Of a stretch of 64,000 nt of DNA, positions 27,542 through 36,345 are shown piece after piece. The first letter of the stretch is position 1. Every line of letters begins with the position of its first letter. The notes below the pieces were generated by a model. The model was not told the origin of the DNA. It was given only the letters and a program-made list of their open reading frames with translations, and made no database searches. Origin of the DNA: Aliihoeflea sp052435735 (GTDB lineage: Bacteria; Pseudomonadota; Alphaproteobacteria; Rhizobiales; Rhizobiaceae); the NCBI GenBank assembly GCA_052435735.1, contig JBQVNB010000019.1, forward strand, positions 1 through 64,000. The letters run 5' to 3'. A program made the translations under genes and the position numbers.

Positions 27542-28288
27542 ATGTCCCTCATCTTCGACCACATCGCCGAGTTGAATGCCGAGCGGCCCTGGGGCCGCGT
27601 GCTCGACGCCGGCACCGGCATCAATTCGCTGCGCTGGCTGCGCACCCTGCCCGCTGACGATCTGACCGCCGTCACGGGCGCTGACCTGATGGTCCGGCGC
27701 ATGCGCGATGCGCTCGGCCCCTCGCCTGCGCACGAGAATATCCTCACCGGCAACTGGGCCGATCCCGCCTTTCTCGCCGGCAAGACGTTCGACACGGTCG
27801 TCGCCGATTATCTGATCGGCGCGATCGAAGGCTTCGCGCCCTATTTCCAGGAAGCGATGATCGCCCGGCTGCGCCAGCTCACGGCGGGCCGGCTCTATCT
27901 CGTCGGGCTCGAACCCTATGTGGTGGAAAAGCCGAAGACGCCGGCCGAGGACGTCGTGTTCCGGATCGGCCGGATGCGCGACACGTTCCTGCTCCTGTCG
28001 GGCCAGAAGCCCTATCGCGAATTTCCGCTGGCTTGGATCGAGGAAAGGCTGGCAGCCACCGGCCTTGTCGTCGTCGCCACCAGACGGTTTCCGATCCGCT
28101 ACCGCGCGCGCTTCGTCAACGCCCAACTCGACATGTGCGTCAACCGGCTTCACCTCGTTCCCGAAGATCTGCGCGCCCCCCTCGCCGCCCATGTCGAAGC
28201 CATGCGAAAAGAGGCCCTGGCGCTCGAGGCCCGGCTGGACGGGCTGCGCTGCGGCTTCGACTACGTGATCGCCGCCGAACCCCGTTAA
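27542..28288 (+). CDS. class I SAM-dependent methyltransferase, unassigned substrate
   Basis: A 248-residue protein. GRVLDAGTGINSLRWL (~20-35) is the SAM-binding motif I, and FDTVVADYLIGAIEG fits motif III/IV of a Rossmann methyltransferase. It starts five bases after glutaminase, so is probably co-transcribed with it. The target cannot be named. A putative ECF-type promoter for the next operon lies just after its stop. Confidence 0.65.
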   Translation: MSLIFDHIAELNAERPWGRVLDAGTGINSLRWLRTLPADDLTAVTGADLMVRRMRDALGPSPAHENILTGNWADPAFLAGKTFDTVVADYLIGAIEGFAPYFQEAMIARLRQLTAGRLYLVGLEPYVVEKPKTPAEDVVFRIGRMRDTFLLLSGQKPYREFPLAWIEERLAATGLVVVATRRFPIRYRARFVNAQLDMCVNRLHLVPEDLRAPLAAHVEAMRKEALALEARLDGLRCGFDYVIAAEPR

Positions 28289-28325
28289 ACTGCACATATT
28301 TGTGAGTGAAATCGCCCACTTGCGG

Positions 28326-28355
28326 CGATCCGGTCCGCTCGTGTTCGCGTAAAGC
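28326..28355 (+). promoter_or_regulatory. putative sigma-E (ChrR-type ECF) promoter of the photolyase operon
   Basis: CGATCC (28326-28331), exactly 18 bases, then TAAAGC (28350-28355). This differs by one base in each hexamer from the Rhodobacter sphaeroides sigma-E consensus TGATCC-N18-TAAGA, recalled from the literature. The photolyase ATG is 46 bases downstream. The operon content (photolyase, FAD protein, DUF1365, Cfa-like) matches known targets of that sigma factor. Confidence 0.5.
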
Positions 28356-28401
28356 AGAGCATTGCTCGACAAAGACACGCACAGGACCCGCTTCCCGACC
28401 G

Positions 28402-29862
28402 ATGGCATCCGAACACCACACATCAGACCGGCCTGCGCTCGTCCTTTTCCGCCATGATTTGCGGCTGGCCGACAATGGCGCCTTGCGCGCCGCGGTCGAC
28501 AGCGGCCGGCCGGTCGTTCCGGTCTTCGTCTTCGACGAGATGAGCGAAGGCGTGCGGCCGATCGGCGGCGCGCGCCGCTGGTGGCTGCACCATTCGCTCG
28601 AAGTGCTCTCCGCCGCCTTGAAGAAGGCCGGCGCCGAACTCGTCCTGCGCGCAGGGCCAATGGCGGACGTCGCCGACGATCTCGTCAAGGAGACGGGCGC
28701 CGAGGCGGTCTTCTGGAACCGGCGTTACGACCCGCCGGCCATCGCCGCCGACAAGGAGATGAAGTCCCGCCTCGTCGAAAGCGGCATCGAGGCGCAAAGC
28801 TTCGACGGTCATCTCCTCCACGAACCGTGGCAGGTGAAGACCAAGACCGGCGGCTTCTACAAGGTCTATACGCCCTTCTGGCGCGCGATGACCGCAGAGA
28901 TCGAGCCCCGCGAACCCGTCGCCCGCCCGCGCGAAATCACGCCCTTCGCCGGCAAGGTGAAATCCGAAACGCTCGCCGACTGGAAGCTCCTGCCATCGAA
29001 GCCCGATTGGGCCGGCGGCCTTCGCGAGACGTGGCAGCCCGGGGAAGACGGCGCGCATCAGGCGCTCGATGCGTTCCTCTCCGGCCCCATCAAGAACTAT
29101 GGCGAAAACCGCGACCGGCCCGATTTCCATTCCACCTCGCGCCTGTCGCCCTACCTCGCCCATGGCGAGATCACGCCGTTCCAGATCTGGCACGCACTCG
29201 AAACGCGCAGGATCGATGCCGCCCCCGGCGACATCGAGAAGTTCCGCAAAGAGGTCGCCTGGCGCGAATTCTCCTACCACCTCCTCTTCCACAACCCGGA
29301 CCTCGGCGCGACCAACTTCAACCGCGACTTTGACGCCTTCGCCTGGAAGAAGAACCCAAAAGCCCTGCACGGCTGGCAGCGCGGCCAGACCGGCTATCCG
29401 CTGGTGGATGCCGGCATGCGCCAGTTGTGGCAGACGGGCTGGGTCCACAACCGCGTGCGCATGGTCGTCGCGTCCTTCCTGGTCAAGCATCTCTTGCAGG
29501 ACTGGCGTGCCGGCGAAGCGTGGTTCTGGGACACGCTGGTCGACGCCGACCCCGCGAACAACACGGCGAGCTGGCAGTGGGTCGCCGGCTCCGGCGCCGA
29601 TGCCGCACCCTATTTTCGCGTCTTCAACCCCATGCTCCAGGGCGAAAAGTTCGACCCTGACGGCAAATATGTTCACGAATTTCTGCCAGAGCTCCAGGGC
29701 CTTGAGGGGGGCGATCTGCAGGCGCCGTGGACTGCGTCCAAAGACACACTTTCCGCGGCCGGCGTGAAACTTGGCACCGATTATCCCGTACCTGTCGTCG
29801 ACCATTCCAAAGCCCGCGACCGGGCGCTTGAAGCCTATCAAGAGATGCGAGGGAATTCATGA
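28402..29862 (+). CDS. phrB: deoxyribodipyrimidine photolyase
   Basis: A 486-residue DNA photolyase that repairs cyclobutane pyrimidine dimers with light. The N-terminal alpha/beta antenna domain starts LVLFRHDLRLADNGAL. The FAD domain has STSRLSPYLAHGEI, VAWREFSYHLLFHNP, GMRQLWQTGWVHNR and DADPANNTASWQWVAGSGAD, all class I hallmarks. The start at 28402 gives the usual length. Its last four bases overlap the FAD oxidoreductase start (ATGA). Confidence 0.93.
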   Translation: MASEHHTSDRPALVLFRHDLRLADNGALRAAVDSGRPVVPVFVFDEMSEGVRPIGGARRWWLHHSLEVLSAALKKAGAELVLRAGPMADVADDLVKETGAEAVFWNRRYDPPAIAADKEMKSRLVESGIEAQSFDGHLLHEPWQVKTKTGGFYKVYTPFWRAMTAEIEPREPVARPREITPFAGKVKSETLADWKLLPSKPDWAGGLRETWQPGEDGAHQALDAFLSGPIKNYGENRDRPDFHSTSRLSPYLAHGEITPFQIWHALETRRIDAAPGDIEKFRKEVAWREFSYHLLFHNPDLGATNFNRDFDAFAWKKNPKALHGWQRGQTGYPLVDAGMRQLWQTGWVHNRVRMVVASFLVKHLLQDWRAGEAWFWDTLVDADPANNTASWQWVAGSGADAAPYFRVFNPMLQGEKFDPDGKYVHEFLPELQGLEGGDLQAPWTASKDTLSAAGVKLGTDYPVPVVDHSKARDRALEAYQEMRGNS

Positions 29863-31199
29863 ACATCGTTCCGATCAGCCGAACGAATGACGGCCGCAAG
29901 AAGATCGCCGTCATCGGCTCCGGAATTTCGGGCGCGTCGGCGGCATGGGCCCTGCGTGACGTCGCGGAGGTGACGCTGTTCGAGGCCGACGCCCGCCCCG
30001 GCGGCCACACCGCCACGGTCGATATCGACTATGATGGAACGCCCATTTCGGTCGACACCGGTTTCATCGTCTACAACGAGCACAACTACCACGATCTGAC
30101 CGCCCTCTTCGCGCATCTGGATGTCGCCACGCATGCAAGCGACATGGGCTTTTCGCTCTCGCTCGACGGCGGCAAGCTCGAATGGAGCGGCCAGAGCTAC
30201 GCGTCGATCTTCGCCCAGCGCCGCAACCTCTTCTCGCCCCGGTTTCTCAAGATGCTCGGCGAAATCCTGCGCTTCAACAAGCAGTGTGTCGCCGATCGCG
30301 ATGGCGGCCGCCTCGCCGGCATGACGATCGGCGACTACCTCGTCGAGCGCCGCTTTTCGCCGGGCTTCCGCGACAATTATTTGATCCCGATGGCCGCCGC
30401 GATCTGGTCGACCCCCCGCATCAAGATGCTCGACTATCCGGCAGCGACCTTCGTCAATTTCTTCCAGAACCATCGCCTCATCCATCACGAGCGCCCGATG
30501 TGGCGCACGGTCACCGGCGGCGCGAAAACCTATCTGGAAAAGCTGCTCGCCCCGCTTCAGGGCCGCGTCCGGCTCGCGAGCCCCGTTGAGACCATCATCC
30601 GCGACGCGCTCGGTGTCACGATCTGGGCCAAGGACGCCACGCCCGAGCGCTTCGACGCCGTCATCGTCGCCACCCATTCCGATCAGGCCTTGCGTCTGCT
30701 CGGCGACGCCTCGCCGCTCGAGCAGACGATCCTCGGCGACGTCCACTACCGCCCGAACCGCGTCATCCTCCACCGCGACCAGAGCCTGATGCCACGCCGC
30801 CGCATCGCGTGGTCGGCGTGGAACTACCTGCGCGCCAGCGGCGACGAGGAAGAGCGCGAGGTCTCGGTCACTTACTGGATGAACCGCCTGCAGGGAATCG
30901 ATCCGACAAAGCCCCTCTTCGTCTCGCTCAATCCGGCTATCGACCCAGCCCCCGACACGATCTTCGGCGAATGGTCCTACGAGCACCCCCAGTTCGACGC
31001 CCGCGCGCTCACCGCGCAATCGCGCCTCGATGAAATCCAGGGCGTACGCCACACCTGGTTCGCCGGCGCCTGGACCGGCTACGGCTTCCACGAGGACGGC
31101 CTCCGCTCGGGCCTTGACGCGGCCGTGGCCCTCGGCGCTACCATCCCCTGGCCACGCGGCGAGACCGGCGTCGCCGAACTGCCGCTGGCCGCCGAATAG
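29859..31199 (+). CDS. FAD-dependent oxidoreductase (COG2907 type)
   Basis: A 446-residue amine-oxidase-fold flavoprotein. KIAVIGSGISGASAAWAL (~16-33) is the dinucleotide-binding motif, then EADARPGGHTATV and VDTGFIVYNEHNYHDL; the C-terminal FAD site is HTWFAGAWTGYGFHEDGLRSG. COG2907 proteins are repeatedly found beside DUF1365 and Cfa-like genes, and in Rhodobacter such genes belong to the singlet-oxygen response and have been linked to modified fatty acids. A desaturase-like role on membrane lipids is plausible but inferred. Confidence 0.8.
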   Translation: MNIVPISRTNDGRKKIAVIGSGISGASAAWALRDVAEVTLFEADARPGGHTATVDIDYDGTPISVDTGFIVYNEHNYHDLTALFAHLDVATHASDMGFSLSLDGGKLEWSGQSYASIFAQRRNLFSPRFLKMLGEILRFNKQCVADRDGGRLAGMTIGDYLVERRFSPGFRDNYLIPMAAAIWSTPRIKMLDYPAATFVNFFQNHRLIHHERPMWRTVTGGAKTYLEKLLAPLQGRVRLASPVETIIRDALGVTIWAKDATPERFDAVIVATHSDQALRLLGDASPLEQTILGDVHYRPNRVILHRDQSLMPRRRIAWSAWNYLRASGDEEEREVSVTYWMNRLQGIDPTKPLFVSLNPAIDPAPDTIFGEWSYEHPQFDARALTAQSRLDEIQGVRHTWFAGAWTGYGFHEDGLRSGLDAAVALGATIPWPRGETGVAELPLAAE

Positions 31200-31207
31200 G
31201 CGCGATC

Positions 31208-32056
31208 ATGATCCGCAAGGAGCGCATCACCACCATGGAAGCAAACGGCGCGGCGCCCGCCGCCGCCGCCTCGCTCTATGCCGGCGAGGTGATGCACGCG
31301 CGCATGAAACCCTTCGCGCACCGCTTCACCTACCGCGTCTTCTCGCTGCTCCTCGATCTCGACCGCCTGCCCGAAGCCGGGCGCCAGTCGGCGCTCTTCT
31401 CGGTCGACCGCCCCGGCCTCGTCTCCTTCCACCAGAAGGACCACGCCGATCGCGAGGGCGAGACGCTGCGCCAGAAAGCCGACCGGCTTCTCACCGATGC
31501 CGGCCTGCCTGCGCCCGCCGGCCGCGTCCTGCTCCTCGCCTATCCGCGCATCCTCGGCTACGTCTTCAATCCCATCTCGGTCTACTTCGCCTATGGCGCC
31601 GACGACGACCTCGTCGCCTTGATCTACGCCGTCCGCAACACCTTCGGCGAAAGCCACACCTATGTCGCGCTGGTCGAGGAGGGCGACCTGACGCAAGCCG
31701 GCATCCGGCAGGAGCGCACCAAGATCTTCCACGTCTCGCCGTTCATCGACATGGGCGCGCGCTACCATTTCCGCGTCCTGCCGCCGGGCGAAGTCGTGCG
31801 CCTGCGCATCCATGAGACCGAAGCCGGCGCACCGCTCCTGTCGGCGACCTTCGCCGGGACCCACCGCGAACTGACGACCCGGGGTCTCGCCCGCACCCTC
31901 TTGCGCACGCCGCTGATGACATGGAAAGTGATCGCGGGGATACATTACGAAGCGCTGAAGCTCTGGCTCAAGGGCGCGCGCTTCCACACGAGCCCGCCAC
32001 CGCCGAAGCCGGTCAGCTTCCGCGACGAGGCACCGGCTCTGCCGGCCGGAAAATGA
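31208..32056 (+). CDS. DUF1365 protein
   Basis: A 282-residue DUF1365 (COG3496) protein. Family landmarks are GEVMHARMKPFAHRFTYRVF, LLAYPRILGYVFNPISVYF and AVRNTFGESHTYV. No biochemical function is established; the family nearly always sits with COG2907 and Cfa-like genes. ATG 31208 lacks a good ribosome binding site; ATG 31235, preceded by AAGGAG at a longer distance, is an alternative. Overlaps the next gene by four bases. Confidence 0.8.
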   Translation: MIRKERITTMEANGAAPAAAASLYAGEVMHARMKPFAHRFTYRVFSLLLDLDRLPEAGRQSALFSVDRPGLVSFHQKDHADREGETLRQKADRLLTDAGLPAPAGRVLLLAYPRILGYVFNPISVYFAYGADDDLVALIYAVRNTFGESHTYVALVEEGDLTQAGIRQERTKIFHVSPFIDMGARYHFRVLPPGEVVRLRIHETEAGAPLLSATFAGTHRELTTRGLARTLLRTPLMTWKVIAGIHYEALKLWLKGARFHTSPPPPKPVSFRDEAPALPAGK

Positions 32057-33336
32057 CGGCCGACGACATGAGGTTGGAGGGAATGGAAGAAACCGCAACA
32101 TTGCAGCCGAAGGCCGATCCTACGGTCCTGACCGAGGCGAATTTCGTTCAGGCAACGCGCGGCCTGCCCACCCGCGCCCGCATGGCGCTGAAGGTCGGCA
32201 TGTCGATGCCGCACGGCGCGCTCACCGTCGAGCTTCCTGACGGTCGCGCGCTCAAGGTCGGCGGCAACGGTCCCGGTCCCGACGCCCATGTCCGCCTCAA
32301 CAACTGGAACCTCGTCGGCCGCGCCTTTTCCGGCGCCACGATCGGCGTTGCCGAATCCTATGTCGACGGCGACTGGGAAAGCGCCGACGTCACCGCCTTC
32401 CTCGAACTCTTCGTCATCAACGAAGAAGCGGGCGAAAAGGTCGCCGGCGGAGCGAACTTCATGCTGACGCTCTTCCAGCGCCTGCGTCACTGGTTTCACC
32501 AGAATTCGAAGTCGGGCTCGAAGCGCAACATCTCCGCCCATTACGACCTCGGCAACGCCTTCTACCGGGAATGGCTCGACCCCTCGATGACCTATTCCTC
32601 GGCGCTCTACGCCTCCGGCGCGAACGACCTCGAAGGCGCGCAGGCGGAAAAATACCGGGCGCTTGCCCGCGACACCGGGATCGGCCCGAACGATCACGTA
32701 CTGGAGATCGGTTGCGGATGGGGCGGCTTTGCCGAGTTCGCCGCCCGGGAGATCGGCTGCAAGGTCACAGGCCTGACGATCAGCCGCGAACAGCACGATT
32801 TTGCCACCGCGCGCATCGCCAAAGCCGGCCTCTCCGACCGCGTCGAGATCAGGTTCCAGGACTACCGCGACGAGACCGGCCGCTATGACCGCATCGCTTC
32901 GATCGAGATGTTCGAGGCCGTCGGCGAGAAATACTGGCCGGTCTTCTTCTCCAAGATGCGCGATTGCCTAAAGCCCGGCGGCGCCGCCGGGCTCCAGATC
33001 ATCACTATCAAGGACGAAATCTTCCCGTCATACCGCGCGCGCCCGGACTTCATCCAGCGCTACGTCTTTCCCGGCGGCATGCTGCCCTCGCCGCAGATCC
33101 TGCGCTCCCTTGGTGCCGATCACGGCCTGAAACTCGCCGCCGAGCGCGTCTTCCCGCAGGACTACGCCCGCACGCTCGCCGAATGGCGCGACCGCTTCCA
33201 CGCCTCCTGGCACAAGATCGTCCCGCTCGGCTTCGACGACCGCTTCAAGCGGCTCTGGGAGTTCTACCTGCACTATTGCGAGGCCGGCTTCCGCGCCGAA
33301 TACATCGACGTCCGTCAGGTCATCTACCAGAAGTAA
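32053..33336 (+). CDS. cyclopropane-fatty-acid-synthase-like methyltransferase
   Basis: A 427-residue member of the Cfa/mycolic-acid methyltransferase family (COG2230). SAHYDLGNAFYREWLDPSMT and the SAM site VLEIGCGWGGFAEFAA are clear; it should methylate unsaturated lipid acyl chains. Compared with E. coli Cfa, the bicarbonate-site Cys is Ser (MTYSSALY), the catalytic His is Ile (LQIITIKD) and the His after the conserved Glu is Ala (MFEAVG), while the Glu and the late Tyr remain. Cyclopropanation is therefore doubtful, and C-methylation, as in furan fatty acid pathways, is a reasonable alternative. ATG 32053 overlaps DUF1365; ATG 32068 is possible. Confidence 0.8.
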   Translation: MTADDMRLEGMEETATLQPKADPTVLTEANFVQATRGLPTRARMALKVGMSMPHGALTVELPDGRALKVGGNGPGPDAHVRLNNWNLVGRAFSGATIGVAESYVDGDWESADVTAFLELFVINEEAGEKVAGGANFMLTLFQRLRHWFHQNSKSGSKRNISAHYDLGNAFYREWLDPSMTYSSALYASGANDLEGAQAEKYRALARDTGIGPNDHVLEIGCGWGGFAEFAAREIGCKVTGLTISREQHDFATARIAKAGLSDRVEIRFQDYRDETGRYDRIASIEMFEAVGEKYWPVFFSKMRDCLKPGGAAGLQIITIKDEIFPSYRARPDFIQRYVFPGGMLPSPQILRSLGADHGLKLAAERVFPQDYARTLAEWRDRFHASWHKIVPLGFDDRFKRLWEFYLHYCEAGFRAEYIDVRQVIYQK

Positions 33337-33376
33337 CGGGCCAGAAGACACCGGCCACCCGACGCACGCCCATCGC

Positions 33377-33521
33377 AGGGTGCGTTGAGATTCGGGTCTG
33401 TGCGTGCCGAAAATGGCAGCTTTCGAGAACCGGAGCGGAATGTACATTTGGGTACATGGGCACCGGAAGCGCAGAAATCTGCCATTTGCAGGCCGCTCAG
33501 GCCCGAATACAGGCGCGCCCT
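33377..33521 (+). repeat. MITE-like ~145-bp intergenic element, copy 1
   Basis: Shares long blocks with 48418-48561 and 53473-53616: GTGCGTGCCGAAA, TTTCGAGAACCGGAGCGG, GCACCGGAAGCGC and CCGCTCAGG. The ends AGGGTGCG and GCGCGCCCT are imperfect inverted repeats. The internal hairpin is ATGTAC-N6-GTACAT. The right end supplies the TAG stop of the leftward cpdB gene. It lies between convergent cfa-like and cpdB genes and may double as a terminator. Confidence 0.85.
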
Positions 33522-35496
33522 AGAGCGTGATGCGATACCGCGCGAACCCGTTCTCGCCCTCACCCGCCTCCTCGATCGTCACGCCCTCGACCTCGGCCAT
33601 GAACTCGCGCGCCTTCGGGCCGGTGTCGAACACAACCGTCGTGCCCTTCATCGGCGCGAAGGACCAGTTGGCGTCGGCGGCCGGGTTGATCGTGCCTTCC
33701 TCAACGATGTAGCGGACGATCACGTCGCGGTTCGTGTCCGGCGCCTCGTAGACGACTTTGTCGGCCGCGATCTCGGGGAAGTTGCCGCCACCGCCGGCGC
33801 GGTAATTGTTTGTCGCGACGACGAAGCGCGCTTCAGGGTCGATCGGCTGCCCGTCGAAGGAAAGGTCGACGATGCGGCTTGCCTCCGCATTCACCGCCTC
33901 ACCGTCCTTGTTGTATTTCGCCGGTTGCGACAGGTCGATCTTGTAGGTCACCCCGTCGATCACGTCGAAATTGTAGGACGGGAAGTCCGGGTTGATCAGC
34001 GGTGCGTCGCTGGCGCCGGCCTCGACCTGGTTGAACATGCCGGCCGACATTTCCAGCCATTCCTTCACCTGCGCGCCGGTGATCACCACCGCCTGCACAG
34101 TGTTGGGGTAGAGGTAAAGGTCCGCCACGCTGCGGATCGCGACGTCACCTGCCGGAACGTCCGTGTAGTAGTCAGGCCCGCCGCGTCCGCCGGCCTTGAA
34201 GGGCGCCGCCGCCGAAAGCACCGGCAGATCGGCATATTCGGTCGAAGACAGCATGTCCGTGATGTACCAGATCTGCGCCTGGCTCACGATCTGCACCGAC
34301 GGATCGTCGGCGACGAGCGCGAAATAGGAATGGAGCGGCGCCGAGGTCTGCCCTACCGGCGTGCGCACATATTCGATCGTGGCGTCGTGATCTTCCTGAA
34401 CCGCCGCCTCGACGTCCGCCTCGCTCTCGACCAGCGGCTTCACCTCGCGCTCCACGCGCTCGAAGATCGGCCGCGCCTCGGAAGTCGACGCGACCACCTT
34501 CCACGCCTCTCCGTCGCGCTCCAGCATCAGGTCGATGAGGCCGAGATGCGAGCCCCAGAACCCGCCCATGACGCCCGGCTTGCCGCCGATGAGCCCGGCC
34601 GAATTGTCGAGCCCCTCAGTCTCCTCGAAATCCGCGCCGGGGAAGACCAGATGCGCGTGGCCGGTCACGATCGCGTCGATGCCCTCGACGCCGGCGATCA
34701 GGATCGAGGCGTTCTCGAGGTTCTCGGCATACTCCGTCGGCCCCATGCCCGAATGCGAAAGCGCGATCACGATGTCGGCGCCCTCCTCGCGAATCTTCGG
34801 CACCCAGGCCTCGGCCGCCTTCACCATGTCGCGCGCCTCGACATTGCCGACGAGATGGCGCGAATCCCATGTCATGATCTGCGGCGGCACGAAGCCGATC
34901 AACCCGACCTTGATCGGATGCTCCTCGCCCGCGCCGTCGACCACCGTCTTTTCCAGAATGATGTAGGGCTCGACCAGAAGGTCGTCGTCGAGCGGACTGT
35001 CGGCCAGCGTGCCCTTGGCGACATTGGCGCAGACGAACGGGAAATCGGCCCCGTCCAGCACCTTCTGCATATATTCGAGCCCGTAGTTGAACTCGTGATT
35101 GCCCAGCGTCGAGCAGTCGTAGCCGAGCACGTTCATCGCCTTGATGATCGGATGCACGTCGCCGTCGTTCATCCCGCGCTCATAGGCGTAGTAGTCGCCC
35201 ATCGGATTGCCCTGCAGGAAATCGCCATTGTCGACCAGCATCGAATTCGTCGCCTCGGCGCGAATCTCGTCGATGATCGTCGCGGTGCGCGCAACGCCCA
35301 TCGTGTCGTTCGGCCGGTCGCCGTAATAATCATAGGGGAACACGTGCACGTGGAGATCGGTCGTCTCCATGATGCGCAAATGCGCCTGGTTGGCTTGCGC
35401 CCGCGCCGAGAAGGGATGAAGCGCGATCAGTGCGCCGGCGGCAGCCGACCCTGCGAGAAACGCGCGGCGTGACAGCGGGTGAAGCGTGGCGGACAT
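33520..35496 (-). CDS. cpdB: 2',3'-cyclic-nucleotide 2'-phosphodiesterase/3'-nucleotidase
   Basis: A 658-residue periplasmic enzyme that degrades 2',3'-cyclic nucleotides and 3'-nucleotides for salvage. A twin-arginine signal (LSRRAFLAGSAAAGALIAL, cut near ARAQA) replaces the Sec signal usual in enterobacteria. The metallophosphatase domain has ETTDLHVHVFPYDYYGD, GNHEFNYG and GHAHLVFPG; the C-terminal 5'-nucleotidase domain contains ATNNYRAGGGGNFPEIA. ATG 35496 is preceded by GGAGA. Its last codon is followed by a TAG lying at the end of the MITE-like repeat. Confidence 0.88.
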   Translation of the reverse strand: MSATLHPLSRRAFLAGSAAAGALIALHPFSARAQANQAHLRIMETTDLHVHVFPYDYYGDRPNDTMGVARTATIIDEIRAEATNSMLVDNGDFLQGNPMGDYYAYERGMNDGDVHPIIKAMNVLGYDCSTLGNHEFNYGLEYMQKVLDGADFPFVCANVAKGTLADSPLDDDLLVEPYIILEKTVVDGAGEEHPIKVGLIGFVPPQIMTWDSRHLVGNVEARDMVKAAEAWVPKIREEGADIVIALSHSGMGPTEYAENLENASILIAGVEGIDAIVTGHAHLVFPGADFEETEGLDNSAGLIGGKPGVMGGFWGSHLGLIDLMLERDGEAWKVVASTSEARPIFERVEREVKPLVESEADVEAAVQEDHDATIEYVRTPVGQTSAPLHSYFALVADDPSVQIVSQAQIWYITDMLSSTEYADLPVLSAAAPFKAGGRGGPDYYTDVPAGDVAIRSVADLYLYPNTVQAVVITGAQVKEWLEMSAGMFNQVEAGASDAPLINPDFPSYNFDVIDGVTYKIDLSQPAKYNKDGEAVNAEASRIVDLSFDGQPIDPEARFVVATNNYRAGGGGNFPEIAADKVVYEAPDTNRDVIVRYIVEEGTINPAADANWSFAPMKGTTVVFDTGPKAREFMAEVEGVTIEEAGEGENGFARYRITL

Positions 35497-35628
35497 GGGG
35501 TTCTCCGTCTGAAGATTTTCGTTGGTCGAATGACGACGCCGCGATTTGAACGTCGGAAAGAGCGTCAGTCCAGCAATTTTTGGTGACGGGGGAATGACGA
35601 GGCGCGACTTGCACCGCAGACGCGCGCA

Positions 35629-35664
35629 CATCAGACTAGTCATCAGACTAGTCATCAGACTAGT
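35629..35664 (+). repeat. three tandem 12-bp repeats upstream of the toxin-antitoxin pair
   Basis: CATCAGACTAGT occurs three times head to tail (35629-35640, 35641-35652, 35653-35664), 13 bases before the antitoxin ATG. Each unit holds ACTAGT within GACTAGTC, an 8-bp palindrome. Evenly spaced palindromes at about one helical turn are typical of operators for cooperative binding by antitoxin or toxin-antitoxin complexes. Confidence 0.7.
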
Positions 35665-35677
35665 CAGGATTATTGTC

Positions 35678-35935
35678 ATGAAGAGCTGGCCTGTTCAGGA
35701 TGCAAAGGCTCGTTTCAGCGACCTTTTGGCGACGACCGTAAAGGAAGGCCCGCAAATGGTCACCCGACGCGGCGTCGACATGGCCGTGATGGTGCCGATC
35801 GACGAATGGAAGCGGCTGACCGGTTCAGCCCCGCGGACGCTAAAGGAACTGCTTCTGGCCGACGCGCCGCGTTTCGATTTCGAAATCCCCCGCATCCCCT
35901 TTAACCGCCGCGAACCGCCGCGTTTCGAAGATTGA
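35678..35935 (+). CDS. Phd/YefM-type antitoxin
   Basis: An 85-residue protein with the Phd/YefM N-terminal fold (WPVQDAKARFSDLLATTVKEG, then MVTRRGVDMAVMVPIDEWKRL) that binds DNA, and a C-terminal toxin-binding tail rich in Pro, Arg and Phe. It should neutralise the PIN toxin whose start overlaps its stop by one base, and repress the operon through the triple repeat upstream. Confidence 0.88.
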   Translation: MKSWPVQDAKARFSDLLATTVKEGPQMVTRRGVDMAVMVPIDEWKRLTGSAPRTLKELLLADAPRFDFEIPRIPFNRREPPRFED

Positions 35936-36342
35936 TGTTTCTGCTCGATACCAATGTCGTTTCCGAACTGCGGCGGACGCGCCCGCACGGCGCCGTGCTG
36001 AAATGGTTTGAGCAAACTCGCGAAACGGATATCTACATCTCATGCGCGACGGTTGGGGAAATCCAGGCCGGCATCGAACTCGCCCGCGACCACGATGCCG
36101 CCAAGGCGGAGGAGATCGAGCGCTGGCTGGATCAGGTCGTGCGCTCGATGAGTGTCCTACAGGCAGACGCCGCGACGTTCCGCATCTTCGCGCGGCTGAT
36201 GCACAAGAACCAGTCTCATCTTTGGGATGACGCCCTGCTCGCTGCCACCGCCATCCAGCATGGCGCGACCGTCGTCACCCGCAATACGCGCGATTTCCGC
36301 CAGCTTGCGGTCGACCTGTTCGACCCTTTCGCAGCAACCTGA
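35935..36342 (+). CDS. PIN-domain ribonuclease toxin (FitB/VapC type)
   Basis: A 135-residue PIN domain. The acidic metal-binding residues are seen in FLLDTNVVSELRR (Asp ~5), VGEIQAGIE (Glu), LWDDALLAATA (Asp) and TRNTRDFRQL (Asp). It is expected to cleave RNA when freed from the antitoxin. Its ATG overlaps the antitoxin TGA, so the two are translationally coupled. It ends three bases before the convergent AsnC-type gene. Confidence 0.88.
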   Translation: MFLLDTNVVSELRRTRPHGAVLKWFEQTRETDIYISCATVGEIQAGIELARDHDAAKAEEIERWLDQVVRSMSVLQADAATFRIFARLMHKNQSHLWDDALLAATAIQHGATVVTRNTRDFRQLAVDLFDPFAAT

Positions 36343-36345
36343 TCG

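Noticed and set aside
33385..35472. A 695-codon open frame opposite cpdB
   Set aside because: It is antisense to a gene with clear metallophosphatase motifs and a Tat signal; its translation is Arg/His/Asp-rich and unlike any family.
35629..35664. Tandem repeat as a mini-CRISPR array
   Set aside because: Units are contiguous 12-mers without spacers and sit at a toxin-antitoxin promoter, so an operator array is the better reading.
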